Source: Ornatilinea sp.
GTDB taxonomy: Bacteria; Chloroflexota; Anaerolineae; Anaerolineales; Anaerolineaceae
Reading direction: 5' to 3'
DNA: 43,554 nucleotides
Assembly: GCA_018433975.1 (NCBI GenBank)
Contig: JAHDQE010000088.1
Span: 1-43,554, forward strand
The translations under genes and the position numbers were made by a program. Of the stretch, positions 34,568 through 43,489 are shown in pieces. The stretch's first letter is position 1. Each line of letters starts with the position of its first letter. A model generated the notes under the pieces. The model was not told the DNA's origin and did not search any database. It saw nothing but the letters and a program-made list of their open reading frames with translations.

Positions 34568-34612
34568 AACACTGTATCATGGCTGTAAAAGTCTTTACCG
34601 AAGGAGTTTGCC

Positions 34613-37600
34613 ATGAAGGATGCCGAGAAAAAAGCCGACCGCCTGCTTCAGATTGAGGCGATGCTGCTGATGCACCCGGAGGGTCTTTCGCAGGCGGAGA
34701 TCGCCCGGCGCCTGGGCGTTAACCGTTCGACGGTCAACCGCTATTTGCCGAGCCTGTCAAAATGTGTGTATATCGACACGTTTGACTCCAACAAGTGGAA
34801 GATCGACCGCAGCGCATATCTGGTCAATGTGCGCTTTAACCTGCATGAGGCGACCGCCATCCACCTCGCGGCCCGTTTGCTGGCAACGCGGATGGACCGC
34901 CAGAACCCGCATGCGGCAGCCGCCCTGCGCAAACTGGGTGTGGCGCTGGAGCTGCTCGCGCCGCATATCAGCACCCATTTAGGCCAGGCCGCCGATGTGA
35001 TGGATGGGGCTGCCCAGTTACACGATCCCAACTTCCTGCGGACCCTGGAACAGCTCACGCTGGCCTGGGCCGAGGGGCGCAAGGTGCAGGTGTGGCACCG
35101 CCATACGGAAAGCGGGAAGGTGTATGAATACCGCTTTTCACCGTATTTCATCGAGCCGTACGCCATCGGGCAGGCGGTGCATGTGATCGGGTTCCGGGAG
35201 CCCCCCGGTGAGCTGCGCACGTTTAAGGTAGAGCGCATTGAGCGCGTCGAGATGCTGAACGAGCGGTATGAGATACCGGAGCGTTTCGACCCCACCGATC
35301 TGCTTTCCAGCGCCTGGGGGGTGTGGTACACGGAGGGGGAGCCGGTGGAGGTGGTGCTGAAGTTCAGCCCGCGGGTGGCCGGCCGGGTCCAGGAGACCCG
35401 CTGGCACCGCTCGCAGCAAATGGTCCGGCAGCCCGATGGGAGCCTGCTGTGGCGGGCCTTTGTGGCCGAGCCACAGGAGATGCTACCCTGGGTGCGGAGT
35501 TGGGGAAGCGATGTGGAGGTGGTCGAGCCGGATGAGATGCGGGAGCGACTGATAGAGGAGACACAGGCCCTTACAGAAATATATGGTTTAAAGACTGATA
35601 AGGAGAAACCATTCCAGATATCATCAAAACAGGCCCATATACCCGGCAAACAAATATATTTTGCGCATTCAAACGGGCCAGACCAGTCCAAATGGCAACA
35701 GGTAAAAGACCATCTTGCCAACACAGCCAGAATCGCTAAAACTTTGGGGCAAAGCTCCAGAACGGCCGAATATGCCTATGTGGCTGCCTATTTACACGAC
35801 GTGGGTAAATATTCTTTGGGATTCCAAAAACGTCTACAAGGGGGTAAACGGGTTGACCATGCAACAGCAGGAGCAAAGGTTGTAAAAGATTTATTTACAC
35901 CAGAGGTGGGGAAACTGTTGGCATATTGCATTGCAGGACATCACGGAGGATTACCAGATTACGGTAGTGAAATTGATGCTGACACAGAAACAACTTTGCA
36001 AGCAAGGCTTAAAAAAGAGGTTGAAGATTACAGCCACTTTGCCGAAGAGATTGATGTTTCCCAATTTACCTTACCACGTTATCTTCCAATCCAGCCAACG
36101 ACCCGTACGGGTGAATTTTCATTATCCTTTTTTACACGCATGGTGTATTCCACATTGGTGGATGCTGATTTTCTGGAGACCGAAACTTTTATGAATAACG
36201 GTCAGAAACCGCGTGGTGGGGATACAAATGTTGATATGCTCGCCAACCAGTTCAACCAATTTCTAGAGCAGTTTAAATTCCCTCAAAGCCCAATCAACCA
36301 GCAGCGGACAAATACACTGAAAACCTGCATTGCCAAAGCAACCGATCAGCCGGGATTATTTACATTATCCGTACCAACCGGGGGAGGTAAGACTTTCAGC
36401 TCAATGGCTTTTGCTTTGCGACATGCAGCACAACACGGAATGGAGCGGATCATTTATGTCATTCCTTACACCAGCATCATTGAACAAAACGCAGCCGAAT
36501 TTAAAGCCAGCCTGGGTATTGAAAATGTATTGGAACATCATTCCAATTTTGATTGGAAACAAGACAAAGCAGATGAAAAGATAAAGTTCCAGAACAATAA
36601 AAATTACACCGCCCTTCAAAAGTTGAAACTGGCCTCAGAAAATTGGGACATTCCCATTGTGGTTACCACCAATGTACAGTTTTTCGAATCGCTGTTTGCA
36701 AACCGATCCTCCCGCTGCCGGAAATTGCACAACATTGCCAAAAGTGTAATCATCTTTGATGAAGCTCAAATGCTACCGACAGAATATCTCAAGCCATGCC
36801 TCACTGCAGTATATGAACTGGTCAAAAATTATGGGACATCCGCAGTTTTCTGTACCGCTACCCAGCCATGCGTAGAGCAGTTCCTCCCAAAAGGGACCGC
36901 GTTAAAAGAATTGATGCCGGACCCTCAAGCATTGTACCGATTTTACCAACGGGTAAAAGTAACAAGTGCAGGGAAATTAAAAGACATTGAACTGGCCGAC
37001 CGGATTAATCAACAGCAGCAGACGCTGTGTATTGTAAATACCCGCAAGCACGCTAAAGGTCTATTTGAAAGTGTCGATGAAAATGGACGTTTTCATCTCT
37101 CAACTCTCATGTGCCCTGCACACCGCAGAGAAACCATAACCACCCTCAAAACACATCTCAAAAATGGGCTGCCATGCAGAGTCATCTCAACTCAAATTAT
37201 GGAAGCGGGGATCGATGTAGATTTCCCGACAGGCTATCGAGCAATTGCAGGATTGGATTCGATCATTCAAGCTGCGGGTCGTGTAAACCGAGAAGGCAAG
37301 AAAGCTTGTGGGGAATTAATTATATTTGAACCGGATTCAGATTTTGTGAAGCGGGTTCCAAGCTGGATCGAGCAGGGAGCTGCATTGACGAAAACAATCC
37401 TGCGAAATTATTCTGACCCAATATGCCTTGAAGCGATCAAAAGCTATTACACCACACTATATGATATGCATGATGAACGCGATTTTGATCCCAAAGGAAT
37501 CATGAAATGTTTTGAAAAAGGCCTCCCAGGAGAAATGAATTTTGACTTTATGAGTGCAGCCGAAAAGTTCAGGGTCATTGAAAGTCCTACGGTCGCAGTG

Positions 37601-37855
37601 ATCATACCCTACAATCAAGAGGCCGAAAATCTACTAGAATTCGCGCGGATGGATCCTTATCCCAAGAGATTCTCCCGAGAATTACAACTCTACACCGTCA
37701 ACATTTACGAACAAGAATTTGAATCACTGCAAAGTCAGGGCTTAATTGATTTTCACGGTGACATTTTTGCGGTACTGAATAACATGGATTATTACGACCA
37801 TGAAACGGGGTTAAAAATTCCGGAAAGCGCAAGCGGCGAAGGAATATTTATCTAA
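34613..37855 (+). CDS. cas3: HTH-WYL regulator fused to type I-C Cas3 nuclease-helicase
   Basis: 1080 residues, one uninterrupted frame. Residues about 8-50 form an HTH (GLSQAEIARRLGVNRSTVNRYL). About 155-225 form a WYL-type ligand-sensing domain (FSPYFIEPYAIG, FKVERIERVEML), and about 240-325 a WYL C-terminal extension. The Cas3 part starts near 345: HD nuclease with AHSNG (351-355), LHDVGK (394-399) and VDH (414-416); helicase Walker A PTGGGKT (588-594), FDEAQ (715-719), FCTATQ (746-751), then a QAAGRVNREG motif VI. Cas3 unwinds and shreds Cascade-marked DNA. The fusion junction coincides with a drop in GC near 35.58 kb. ATG start with GAAGGAG. A merged-ORF artefact is unlikely but possible. 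Confidence 0.93.
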   Translation: MKDAEKKADRLLQIEAMLLMHPEGLSQAEIARRLGVNRSTVNRYLPSLSKCVYIDTFDSNKWKIDRSAYLVNVRFNLHEATAIHLAARLLATRMDRQNPHAAAALRKLGVALELLAPHISTHLGQAADVMDGAAQLHDPNFLRTLEQLTLAWAEGRKVQVWHRHTESGKVYEYRFSPYFIEPYAIGQAVHVIGFREPPGELRTFKVERIERVEMLNERYEIPERFDPTDLLSSAWGVWYTEGEPVEVVLKFSPRVAGRVQETRWHRSQQMVRQPDGSLLWRAFVAEPQEMLPWVRSWGSDVEVVEPDEMRERLIEETQALTEIYGLKTDKEKPFQISSKQAHIPGKQIYFAHSNGPDQSKWQQVKDHLANTARIAKTLGQSSRTAEYAYVAAYLHDVGKYSLGFQKRLQGGKRVDHATAGAKVVKDLFTPEVGKLLAYCIAGHHGGLPDYGSEIDADTETTLQARLKKEVEDYSHFAEEIDVSQFTLPRYLPIQPTTRTGEFSLSFFTRMVYSTLVDADFLETETFMNNGQKPRGGDTNVDMLANQFNQFLEQFKFPQSPINQQRTNTLKTCIAKATDQPGLFTLSVPTGGGKTFSSMAFALRHAAQHGMERIIYVIPYTSIIEQNAAEFKASLGIENVLEHHSNFDWKQDKADEKIKFQNNKNYTALQKLKLASENWDIPIVVTTNVQFFESLFANRSSRCRKLHNIAKSVIIFDEAQMLPTEYLKPCLTAVYELVKNYGTSAVFCTATQPCVEQFLPKGTALKELMPDPQALYRFYQRVKVTSAGKLKDIELADRINQQQQTLCIVNTRKHAKGLFESVDENGRFHLSTLMCPAHRRETITTLKTHLKNGLPCRVISTQIMEAGIDVDFPTGYRAIAGLDSIIQAAGRVNREGKKACGELIIFEPDSDFVKRVPSWIEQGAALTKTILRNYSDPICLEAIKSYYTTLYDMHDERDFDPKGIMKCFEKGLPGEMNFDFMSAAEKFRVIESPTVAVIIPYNQEAENLLEFARMDPYPKRFSRELQLYTVNIYEQEFESLQSQGLIDFHGDIFAVLNNMDYYDHETGLKIPESASGEGIFI

Positions 37856-37877
37856 TACAAGAGAAAGGAAGGTGAAT

Positions 37878-38546
37878 ATGGGATATGGAATTGTGATTCG
37901 AGTGCGTGGAGACTACGCACTGTTCACCCGGCCGGAAATGAAGGTAGAGCGGGTGAGCTATGATGTGATCACTCCTTCAGCAGCACGGGGGATCATTGAA
38001 GCAGTGTACTGGAAACCCGCCATTCGCTGGATAATTGACAAAATTCATGTACTAAATGAAATTGAATTCACCAATATCCGACGAAATGAGGTCAGCGAAA
38101 AAGTTTCGGAAAGAACAGCAACTCGACTGATGAAAACAAAGAAAAGCAATGAACCTTTTTTTCTTTCCAGCACCGATTTTCGGCAGCAGCGGGCAGCTAT
38201 GGTATTGAAAAATGTCGATTATGTTATTGAAGCCCATTTTGAGATCAATCCAGAAAAAGCAGGACCAGGAGACACCGAACAAAAACACTACAACATGGCA
38301 CTGCGCAGGCTGCGTAAAGGGCAATATTACAGCGCACCCTGCCTGGGAACCCGTGAATTTGGTGCCCAAGTGGAATTGATTGAGGACGGGCAAATTCCTC
38401 CCGGAAAATTGACGGGAAGCAAGGATTTGGGCTGGATGCTTTATGACATGGATTTCTCTAACACAGAGGAGGTTATCCCCAAATTCTTCAAAGCAGAAAT
38501 GATCAATGGCGTGATTGACCTGACCAAAATTGGATTGGTGGGGTGA
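37878..38546 (+). CDS. cas5c: Type I-C Cas5 (crRNA-processing endoribonuclease)
   Basis: A 222-residue RAMP protein that cuts pre-crRNA in type I-C, which lacks cas6, and stays on the 5' handle of the crRNA. The start at 37878 (ATG, GGAAGG upstream) gives the classic MGYGI...GDYA...FTRPEMKVERVSYDV opening; an upstream GTG would add two residues. SAARGI, WKPAIRW and FTNIRRNEV are all family signatures. It starts 22 nt after cas3. Confidence 0.96.
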   Translation: MGYGIVIRVRGDYALFTRPEMKVERVSYDVITPSAARGIIEAVYWKPAIRWIIDKIHVLNEIEFTNIRRNEVSEKVSERTATRLMKTKKSNEPFFLSSTDFRQQRAAMVLKNVDYVIEAHFEINPEKAGPGDTEQKHYNMALRRLRKGQYYSAPCLGTREFGAQVELIEDGQIPPGKLTGSKDLGWMLYDMDFSNTEEVIPKFFKAEMINGVIDLTKIGLVG

Positions 38547-38550
38547 GCAA

Positions 38551-40422
38551 ATGATTTTACAAGCATTGAACCGATATTACGATATTCTAGCAGCTGACGA
38601 GGAAAGCGGAGTGGCACCGTTTGGTTATAGCATCGCTAATGTAAGTTTTGTAGTGATGCTTTCTACAGATGGAGAACTTATGGATCTCTATCCTTTATTC
38701 CAGAGGGTACAGCGGGGCAAAAAAATGATAGAAGTCCCCCAAAGAAAAATCGTCCCTGAGCAACAAAAACGTTCTTCAGGAATTGCCGCAAATTTCTTGT
38801 GTGACAATAGTGCTTACGTGCTCGCCCTTTCCAGTAAAGACACCAAGAATCCGGACTATGCTATTAAACGCTTTGAAGCCTTCCGTGAATGGAATAAAAA
38901 ATTGCTGGCAAAAGCTGATTGCGAAGAATCCCGGGTGATGATTGCTTTCCTAAACAGCTTCAATCCACACAAGAGTAAGGAGCATCCGGTTATCGCCGGT
39001 CAGCTCGAAAATATCCTCAAAAGCACAGGGAATCTGATTTTTAAAGTAGAAGGACACCAGGGATATATCCATCAGACTAAAGAAATCCAACAAGTATGGA
39101 AAGCTTACAAAGAAGAATCAGGCGACGCCCAACTGGGGCAGTGCCTGGTTACAGGGGAAAAAGCTCCGATTGCCCGATTGCATGCAAGTCTAAAAGGCGT
39201 GGTGGGGGCAAATTCATCCGGAGCAACCTTAGTGGGCTTCAACGCGCGTGCATATGAATCCTATAACCGGGTAAATGGACAAGGGCTCAACTCTCCGGTA
39301 AGTGAGAAAGCAGCATTTGCTTACACCACCGCGCTGAATTACCTCCTCTCACGGGAAAACGAAAATGCCAGTATCCGCATTGGAGATACTACCGTGGTCT
39401 ATTGGGCAGAAAGCGCCGATAAAATTTATCCGGCTATTTTCTCTAGCATGTTTAACCCGACCTTCAACACTCCCGAAGAAGGGGCTGACAACACACGCGA
39501 CAGAAAAGGAGAACAGCGCCTACACGAAATCGCGCAAAAAGTGAAACAGGCCCAAATGTTGGATACAAACAGCCTACTGGAAGGAGTAGACCCTGAAACC
39601 CGCTTTTACGTGCTTGGATTGGCCCCCAATGTAGCACGGGTATCCGTACGCTTTTTTTATACAGATCCCTTCCAAAAAGTAATCGAAAAGATTCTGGCAC
39701 ACTATCAGGATTTAGCAATCGAGAAAGAGTTCAATAACCAACCCACCTGGATTCCATTGTGGCCATTGATGATGGAAACCGTTTCCAGAAAAGCTTCCAA
39801 CCCACAAGTCACTCCCTTGTTAGCCGGATCTGTGCTAAGGGCAATTTTCAGCAACGGGCCTTACCCGGAAGCATTATATTACGCGGTGATCAACCGCATA
39901 AGGACCGACATTGATGACCCATCGCACAACATCAAAAAAATCAATTATGTCAGAGCGGCTATCATCAAAGCCTACCTGACCCGGAAGTACCGCAATCAAA
40001 ACCAAAACTCAATTCAGGAGGTACTAATTATGGGATTAAATGAGCAATCCACTAACCAAGCCTACTTGTTGGGCAGATTATTTGCCGTGCTGGAGAAAGC
40101 ACAACAAGACGCCATTGGACAAGCCAACGCATCTATCAAAGATCGATATTTCGCTTCCGCTTGCGCCACACCGGGCAGCGTTTTCCCGGTACTGTTACGA
40201 CTCTCACAGCACCATATTTCCAAGGCAAAGTACGGTTATATCAGCGATAAACGTATTGAAAATATTATGAATCTATTGGAAGTAGAAAATAACCCCATCC
40301 CGGCCCATCTGACACTAGATGAACAGGGGATCTTTGTATTGGGTTATTACCACCAACGAGCAGCTTTCTACAAAAGCAAAACCGAAATAAATGATGAAAC
40401 CATTCAGGAAACCGAAAATTAA
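38551..40422 (+). CDS. cas8c: Type I-C Cas8 large subunit
   Basis: The 623-residue Csd1/Cas8c protein, the PAM-recognising large subunit of the I-C Cascade. The start ATG at 38551 is chosen because it follows GTGAG closely and yields the usual MILQALNRYYD. Conserved features include CLVTGE...PIARLH, KGVVGANSSGATLVGFNARAYESY, and a helical C-terminal quarter that doubles as Cas11c. It starts 4 nt after cas5c. Confidence 0.95.
   Translation: MILQALNRYYDILAADEESGVAPFGYSIANVSFVVMLSTDGELMDLYPLFQRVQRGKKMIEVPQRKIVPEQQKRSSGIAANFLCDNSAYVLALSSKDTKNPDYAIKRFEAFREWNKKLLAKADCEESRVMIAFLNSFNPHKSKEHPVIAGQLENILKSTGNLIFKVEGHQGYIHQTKEIQQVWKAYKEESGDAQLGQCLVTGEKAPIARLHASLKGVVGANSSGATLVGFNARAYESYNRVNGQGLNSPVSEKAAFAYTTALNYLLSRENENASIRIGDTTVVYWAESADKIYPAIFSSMFNPTFNTPEEGADNTRDRKGEQRLHEIAQKVKQAQMLDTNSLLEGVDPETRFYVLGLAPNVARVSVRFFYTDPFQKVIEKILAHYQDLAIEKEFNNQPTWIPLWPLMMETVSRKASNPQVTPLLAGSVLRAIFSNGPYPEALYYAVINRIRTDIDDPSHNIKKINYVRAAIIKAYLTRKYRNQNQNSIQEVLIMGLNEQSTNQAYLLGRLFAVLEKAQQDAIGQANASIKDRYFASACATPGSVFPVLLRLSQHHISKAKYGYISDKRIENIMNLLEVENNPIPAHLTLDEQGIFVLGYYHQRAAFYKSKTEINDETIQETEN
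40030..40422 (+). CDS. cas11c: Probable Cas11c small subunit from an internal start in cas8c
   Basis: Within cas8c, in the same frame, AGGAGGT (40016-40022) lies 7 nt before ATG at 40030. That would give a 130-residue helical protein beginning MGLNEQSTNQAYLLGRLFA. In other type I-C systems the small subunit is known to be made by independent internal initiation at this place. The perfect Shine-Dalgarno in the middle of a gene strongly suggests the same here. It is inferred; no experiment is visible. Confidence 0.85.
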   Translation: MGLNEQSTNQAYLLGRLFAVLEKAQQDAIGQANASIKDRYFASACATPGSVFPVLLRLSQHHISKAKYGYISDKRIENIMNLLEVENNPIPAHLTLDEQGIFVLGYYHQRAAFYKSKTEINDETIQETEN

Positions 40423-40447
40423 CCATTTTTAAGGTAAAAGGAGAAAA

Positions 40448-41323
40448 ATGATGAGTGAAACTATTAAAAACCGCTATGAGTTTGTTCTGTTATACGATGT
40501 AGAGAATGGGAATCCCAACGGCGACCCGGACGCAGGCAACATGCCGCGTATCGATCCGGAGACCGGATATGGCATTGTGACGGACGTATGTCTCAAACGC
40601 AAAATTCGTAATTATATCGAATTGGTTAAAGGAGACAGCGCGGGGTACAAAATTTACGTCAAAGAGGGTACACCTCTCAATCAAAATCATGCAGATGCCT
40701 ATCTGGCATTGGAAGACCTCAAGCCGGGTGAAAAGGCAAGCGTTCCTCAAGTAAATGAAGCTCGACGCTGGATGTGCGCCAATTTTTTCGACGTGCGCAC
40801 TTTCGGTGCAGTAATGACTACAGGAGACAACTGCGGCCAGGTGCGAGGGCCAGTGCAGATCAATTTCTCTCGCAGTATTGACCCAATTGTCCAACAGGAA
40901 GTTACCATCACCCGCCAGACCGTGACCCGCATTGAGGATGCCGAAAAAGAGCGCACCATGGGTCGCAAACACATCGTACCTTATGGTTTATACCGGGTCG
41001 AAGGGTATATTTCGGCCAAGCTAGCAAACGACGAGACCAAAGGCACCGGGTTTTCTGAAGAAGATTTAGCTGTTTTGTGGGAAGCTTTGGTGAATTTATT
41101 CGAGCATGACCACTCTGCAGCTCGGGGAAAAATGGCAACTCGCAAATTAATCATCTTTAAACATGATAGTGAATTAGGAAATGCACCTTCTCACAAACTT
41201 TTCGAGAGAGTAACTATTCAAAAAAAGGTTGAAGCAATCCCGCCGCGCAGTTTTAACGATTACGTAGTTGAAATTGACCGGGACGGCGTTCCAGATGGAG
41301 TAACTTTAATTGAAAAGTTATGA
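40448..41323 (+). CDS. cas7c: Type I-C Cas7 backbone protein
   Basis: The 291-residue Csd2/Cas7c protein that forms the filament along the crRNA. It has the hallmark NGNPNGDPDAGNMPR near the N terminus, CLKRKIRNYI, DVRTFGAVM and a GRKHIVPYGLY segment. ATG at 40448 (or 40451) with AGGAGA upstream; 25 nt after cas8c; overlaps cas4 by 4 nt. Confidence 0.96.
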   Translation: MMSETIKNRYEFVLLYDVENGNPNGDPDAGNMPRIDPETGYGIVTDVCLKRKIRNYIELVKGDSAGYKIYVKEGTPLNQNHADAYLALEDLKPGEKASVPQVNEARRWMCANFFDVRTFGAVMTTGDNCGQVRGPVQINFSRSIDPIVQQEVTITRQTVTRIEDAEKERTMGRKHIVPYGLYRVEGYISAKLANDETKGTGFSEEDLAVLWEALVNLFEHDHSAARGKMATRKLIIFKHDSELGNAPSHKLFERVTIQKKVEAIPPRSFNDYVVEIDRDGVPDGVTLIEKL

Positions 41324-41988
41324 AAACCGAATATTTGCCGGATGAATTGCTGCCTTTATCAGGCATCCAGCATTTTTGTTTTTGCCGGAGACAGTGGGCG
41401 CTGATCCATGTTGAGCGCCAGTGGCAGGAGAACGCGCTCACTGTCCAGGGAAAATTGATGCACCAACGGGCAGACGACCCCACTTTTTCAGAACTCCGAA
41501 ATGGGGTCGTCACCGCACGCTCAATGCCGGTAGCATCCTACCGTTTGGGGTTAACAGGTGTCTGCGATGTAGTGGAATTCCGACCGTATGAAGAAGGAAT
41601 TTCAATTTCCAACTGGGAAGGGAAATTTCAACCGGTTCCCGTTGAGTATAAACATGGGAAGCCCAAGAGAGACCAAAGCGACGCGGCCCAGGTATGTGCC
41701 CAGGCAATTTGTCTGGAAGAAATGTTATGTGTACACATTCCCACCGGTTATCTGTATTACGGTGAAACCCGGCACCGAATCGAAGTAGAGATGACGGATA
41801 CCCTGCGCCAGTTTGTATCGGATATGAGCGCGGAAATGCATACTTATTTTTCACGAGGGTATACCCCACAGGTGAGACCCTCCAAGGCCTGCAAAGCCTG
41901 TTCGCTTGAAGACATATGCCTGCCCGCGTTGGATAAAAGGGCAACAACTGCCTTACAATACATTCTGGATCAAATTGACAGTGAATGA
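41320..41988 (+). CDS. cas4: Cas4 nuclease
   Basis: A 222-residue RecB-family, Fe-S-bearing nuclease for spacer acquisition (PAM selection/prespacer trimming). Cys20 or 22 in HFCFCRRQ pairs with C-terminal Cys191, 194 and 200 for the cluster. The nuclease core GVCDVVEF, PVEYKHG and QVCAQAICLEE provides Asp, Glu-x-Lys and Gln. Translationally coupled to both neighbours (4-nt overlaps). Confidence 0.95.
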   Translation: MKTEYLPDELLPLSGIQHFCFCRRQWALIHVERQWQENALTVQGKLMHQRADDPTFSELRNGVVTARSMPVASYRLGLTGVCDVVEFRPYEEGISISNWEGKFQPVPVEYKHGKPKRDQSDAAQVCAQAICLEEMLCVHIPTGYLYYGETRHRIEVEMTDTLRQFVSDMSAEMHTYFSRGYTPQVRPSKACKACSLEDICLPALDKRATTALQYILDQIDSE

Positions 41989-43019
41989 TGAAAAAGCTGC
42001 TGAATGTGCTCTATGTGACCACCCCTGAAACCTATCTGGCCCTGGACGGGGAAAATGTTGTGGTGCGGAAAGAGAAAGATATCGCCATGCGTCTGCCACT
42101 ACACAACCTGGAAAATATTGTATGTTTTGGTTACCAGGGAGCCAGTCCGGCTTTAATGGGGGCCTGTGCAGAACGCCACATTGGCCTATGCTTTCTATCA
42201 CCACATGGGCGCTTTCTGGCACGCATAACCGGGCGCGTGAAGGGAAATGTTCTATTGAGGAAAAAACAAGTCCTGACCTCCGAGGACCAAACCGAAAGCG
42301 TTAAGATAGCCCGGTCTTTTCTGATTGGAAAAATCGCGAACTGCCGGAAGGTACTGGAACGCGCCAAACGTGACCACGGCGTATTGCTGGATGTAACGGC
42401 AATTTCAAAAGCATCTCAATCCCTGCGGGAACTGATGCAAGCCGTTATGGAATGCCAGACGATTGAAGACTTAATGGGGTTTGAAGGCAGCGCAGCCCGG
42501 ATCTACTTCGGAGAGTTTGACCCTTTGATCCTGCATCAACGGGATTCTTTTTATTTTGAAGGACGATCCCGCAGGCCGCCTCTCGATAACCTCAACGCAT
42601 TATTATCCTTTCTATACACGCTGCTAGCCAGTGAAGTTTCATCTGCTCTGGAAACGGTGGGGCTTGACCCGTATATCGGTTTTTTACACCGGGACCGACC
42701 GGGACGGCCCAGTCTGGCTCTGGATATGATGGAAGAACTACGCCCAGTTTTTGCGGACCGGCTGGCCCTTTCTTTGATTAACCGGCGGCAGGTGTTGGGC
42801 AAAGGATTTCTAAAAAAAGAAAGCGGGGGCATTCTGATGGATGATGAAACCCGGAAAAAGGTTCTAACAGCCTGGCAGGAGCGCAAAAAAGAAACGCTGA
42901 TCCATCCGTTTCTCAAAGAGAAAATCCCTTTTGGATTGATCCCACACGTACAGGCTTTGCTGCTGGCGCGATATCTGCGCGGTGATCTGGACGCCTATCC
43001 GCCTTTCTTCTGGAATTAG
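41985..43019 (+). CDS. cas1: Cas1 integrase
   Basis: A 344-residue integrase that joins new spacers to the array. Metal-binding residues are Glu167 (GFEGSAARIYF), His235 (LHRDRPGRPS) and an acidic pair near Asp248 (LALDMMEELRP), the usual E-H-D set. Type I-C-like (Cas1c). Overlaps cas4 by 4 nt. Confidence 0.96.
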   Translation: MMKKLLNVLYVTTPETYLALDGENVVVRKEKDIAMRLPLHNLENIVCFGYQGASPALMGACAERHIGLCFLSPHGRFLARITGRVKGNVLLRKKQVLTSEDQTESVKIARSFLIGKIANCRKVLERAKRDHGVLLDVTAISKASQSLRELMQAVMECQTIEDLMGFEGSAARIYFGEFDPLILHQRDSFYFEGRSRRPPLDNLNALLSFLYTLLASEVSSALETVGLDPYIGFLHRDRPGRPSLALDMMEELRPVFADRLALSLINRRQVLGKGFLKKESGGILMDDETRKKVLTAWQERKKETLIHPFLKEKIPFGLIPHVQALLLARYLRGDLDAYPPFFWN

Positions 43020-43029
43020 GAGGTTAACG

Positions 43030-43320
43030 ATGATGGTTTTAATCACCTATGATGTCAACACCGAAACAGCAGACGGCAGAAAACGGCTGCGAAAGGTGGC
43101 AAAACAATGCCAGAACTACGGCCAGCGGGTTCAAAACTCTGTATTTGAATGTCTCATCGATCCGGCCTTGTTGGCACAATTACAGCATCGTTTAGAAGAA
43201 ATCATTGACGAAGAAAAGGACAGCATACGGTATTACTATATGGGGAACAATTGGAAAAACCAGGTCAAACATGTCGGTGCCAAGAAAAGCATCGACCTGG
43301 AGGGAACCCTGCTGGTGTGA
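43030..43320 (+). CDS. cas2: Cas2
   Basis: A 96-residue ferredoxin-fold protein that bridges Cas1 dimers. The VLITYDVNTE strand with Asp8 is diagnostic, as is the NSVFECLIDPA region. ATG at 43030 after TTAGGAGG; a second ATG follows at 43033. It is the last cas gene, 170 nt before the first CRISPR repeat. Confidence 0.95.
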   Translation: MMVLITYDVNTETADGRKRLRKVAKQCQNYGQRVQNSVFECLIDPALLAQLQHRLEEIIDEEKDSIRYYYMGNNWKNQVKHVGAKKSIDLEGTLLV

Positions 43321-43489
43321 ATGCGAACAATAAGTGAACAGGAAAAACGGAAGAGGTTCGCAGCTTTTTTAGGCGATTTTCCATCAGAAAACCATGTTTG
43401 CAAGCGATAAAACCGGAAAAGGAAGTGCATTCTGCCCAAGAAAATAGGTAAAAAGTGGCGGGTGCAAAAAAAATTTAGTTGGCTTTGCT
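43321..43489 (+). promoter_or_regulatory. CRISPR leader
   Basis: The 169 nt between the cas2 stop and the first repeat is AT-rich with A- and T-runs (for example near 43366 and 43467) and has no gene. By position it is the leader carrying the array promoter and integration signals. No clear -35/-10 pair was found. Confidence 0.7.

Noticed and set aside
34741..35724. A long minus-strand frame opposite the WYL part of cas3
   Set aside because: It is the antisense shadow of a GC-rich gene, Ser/Arg-rich, with no family signature.
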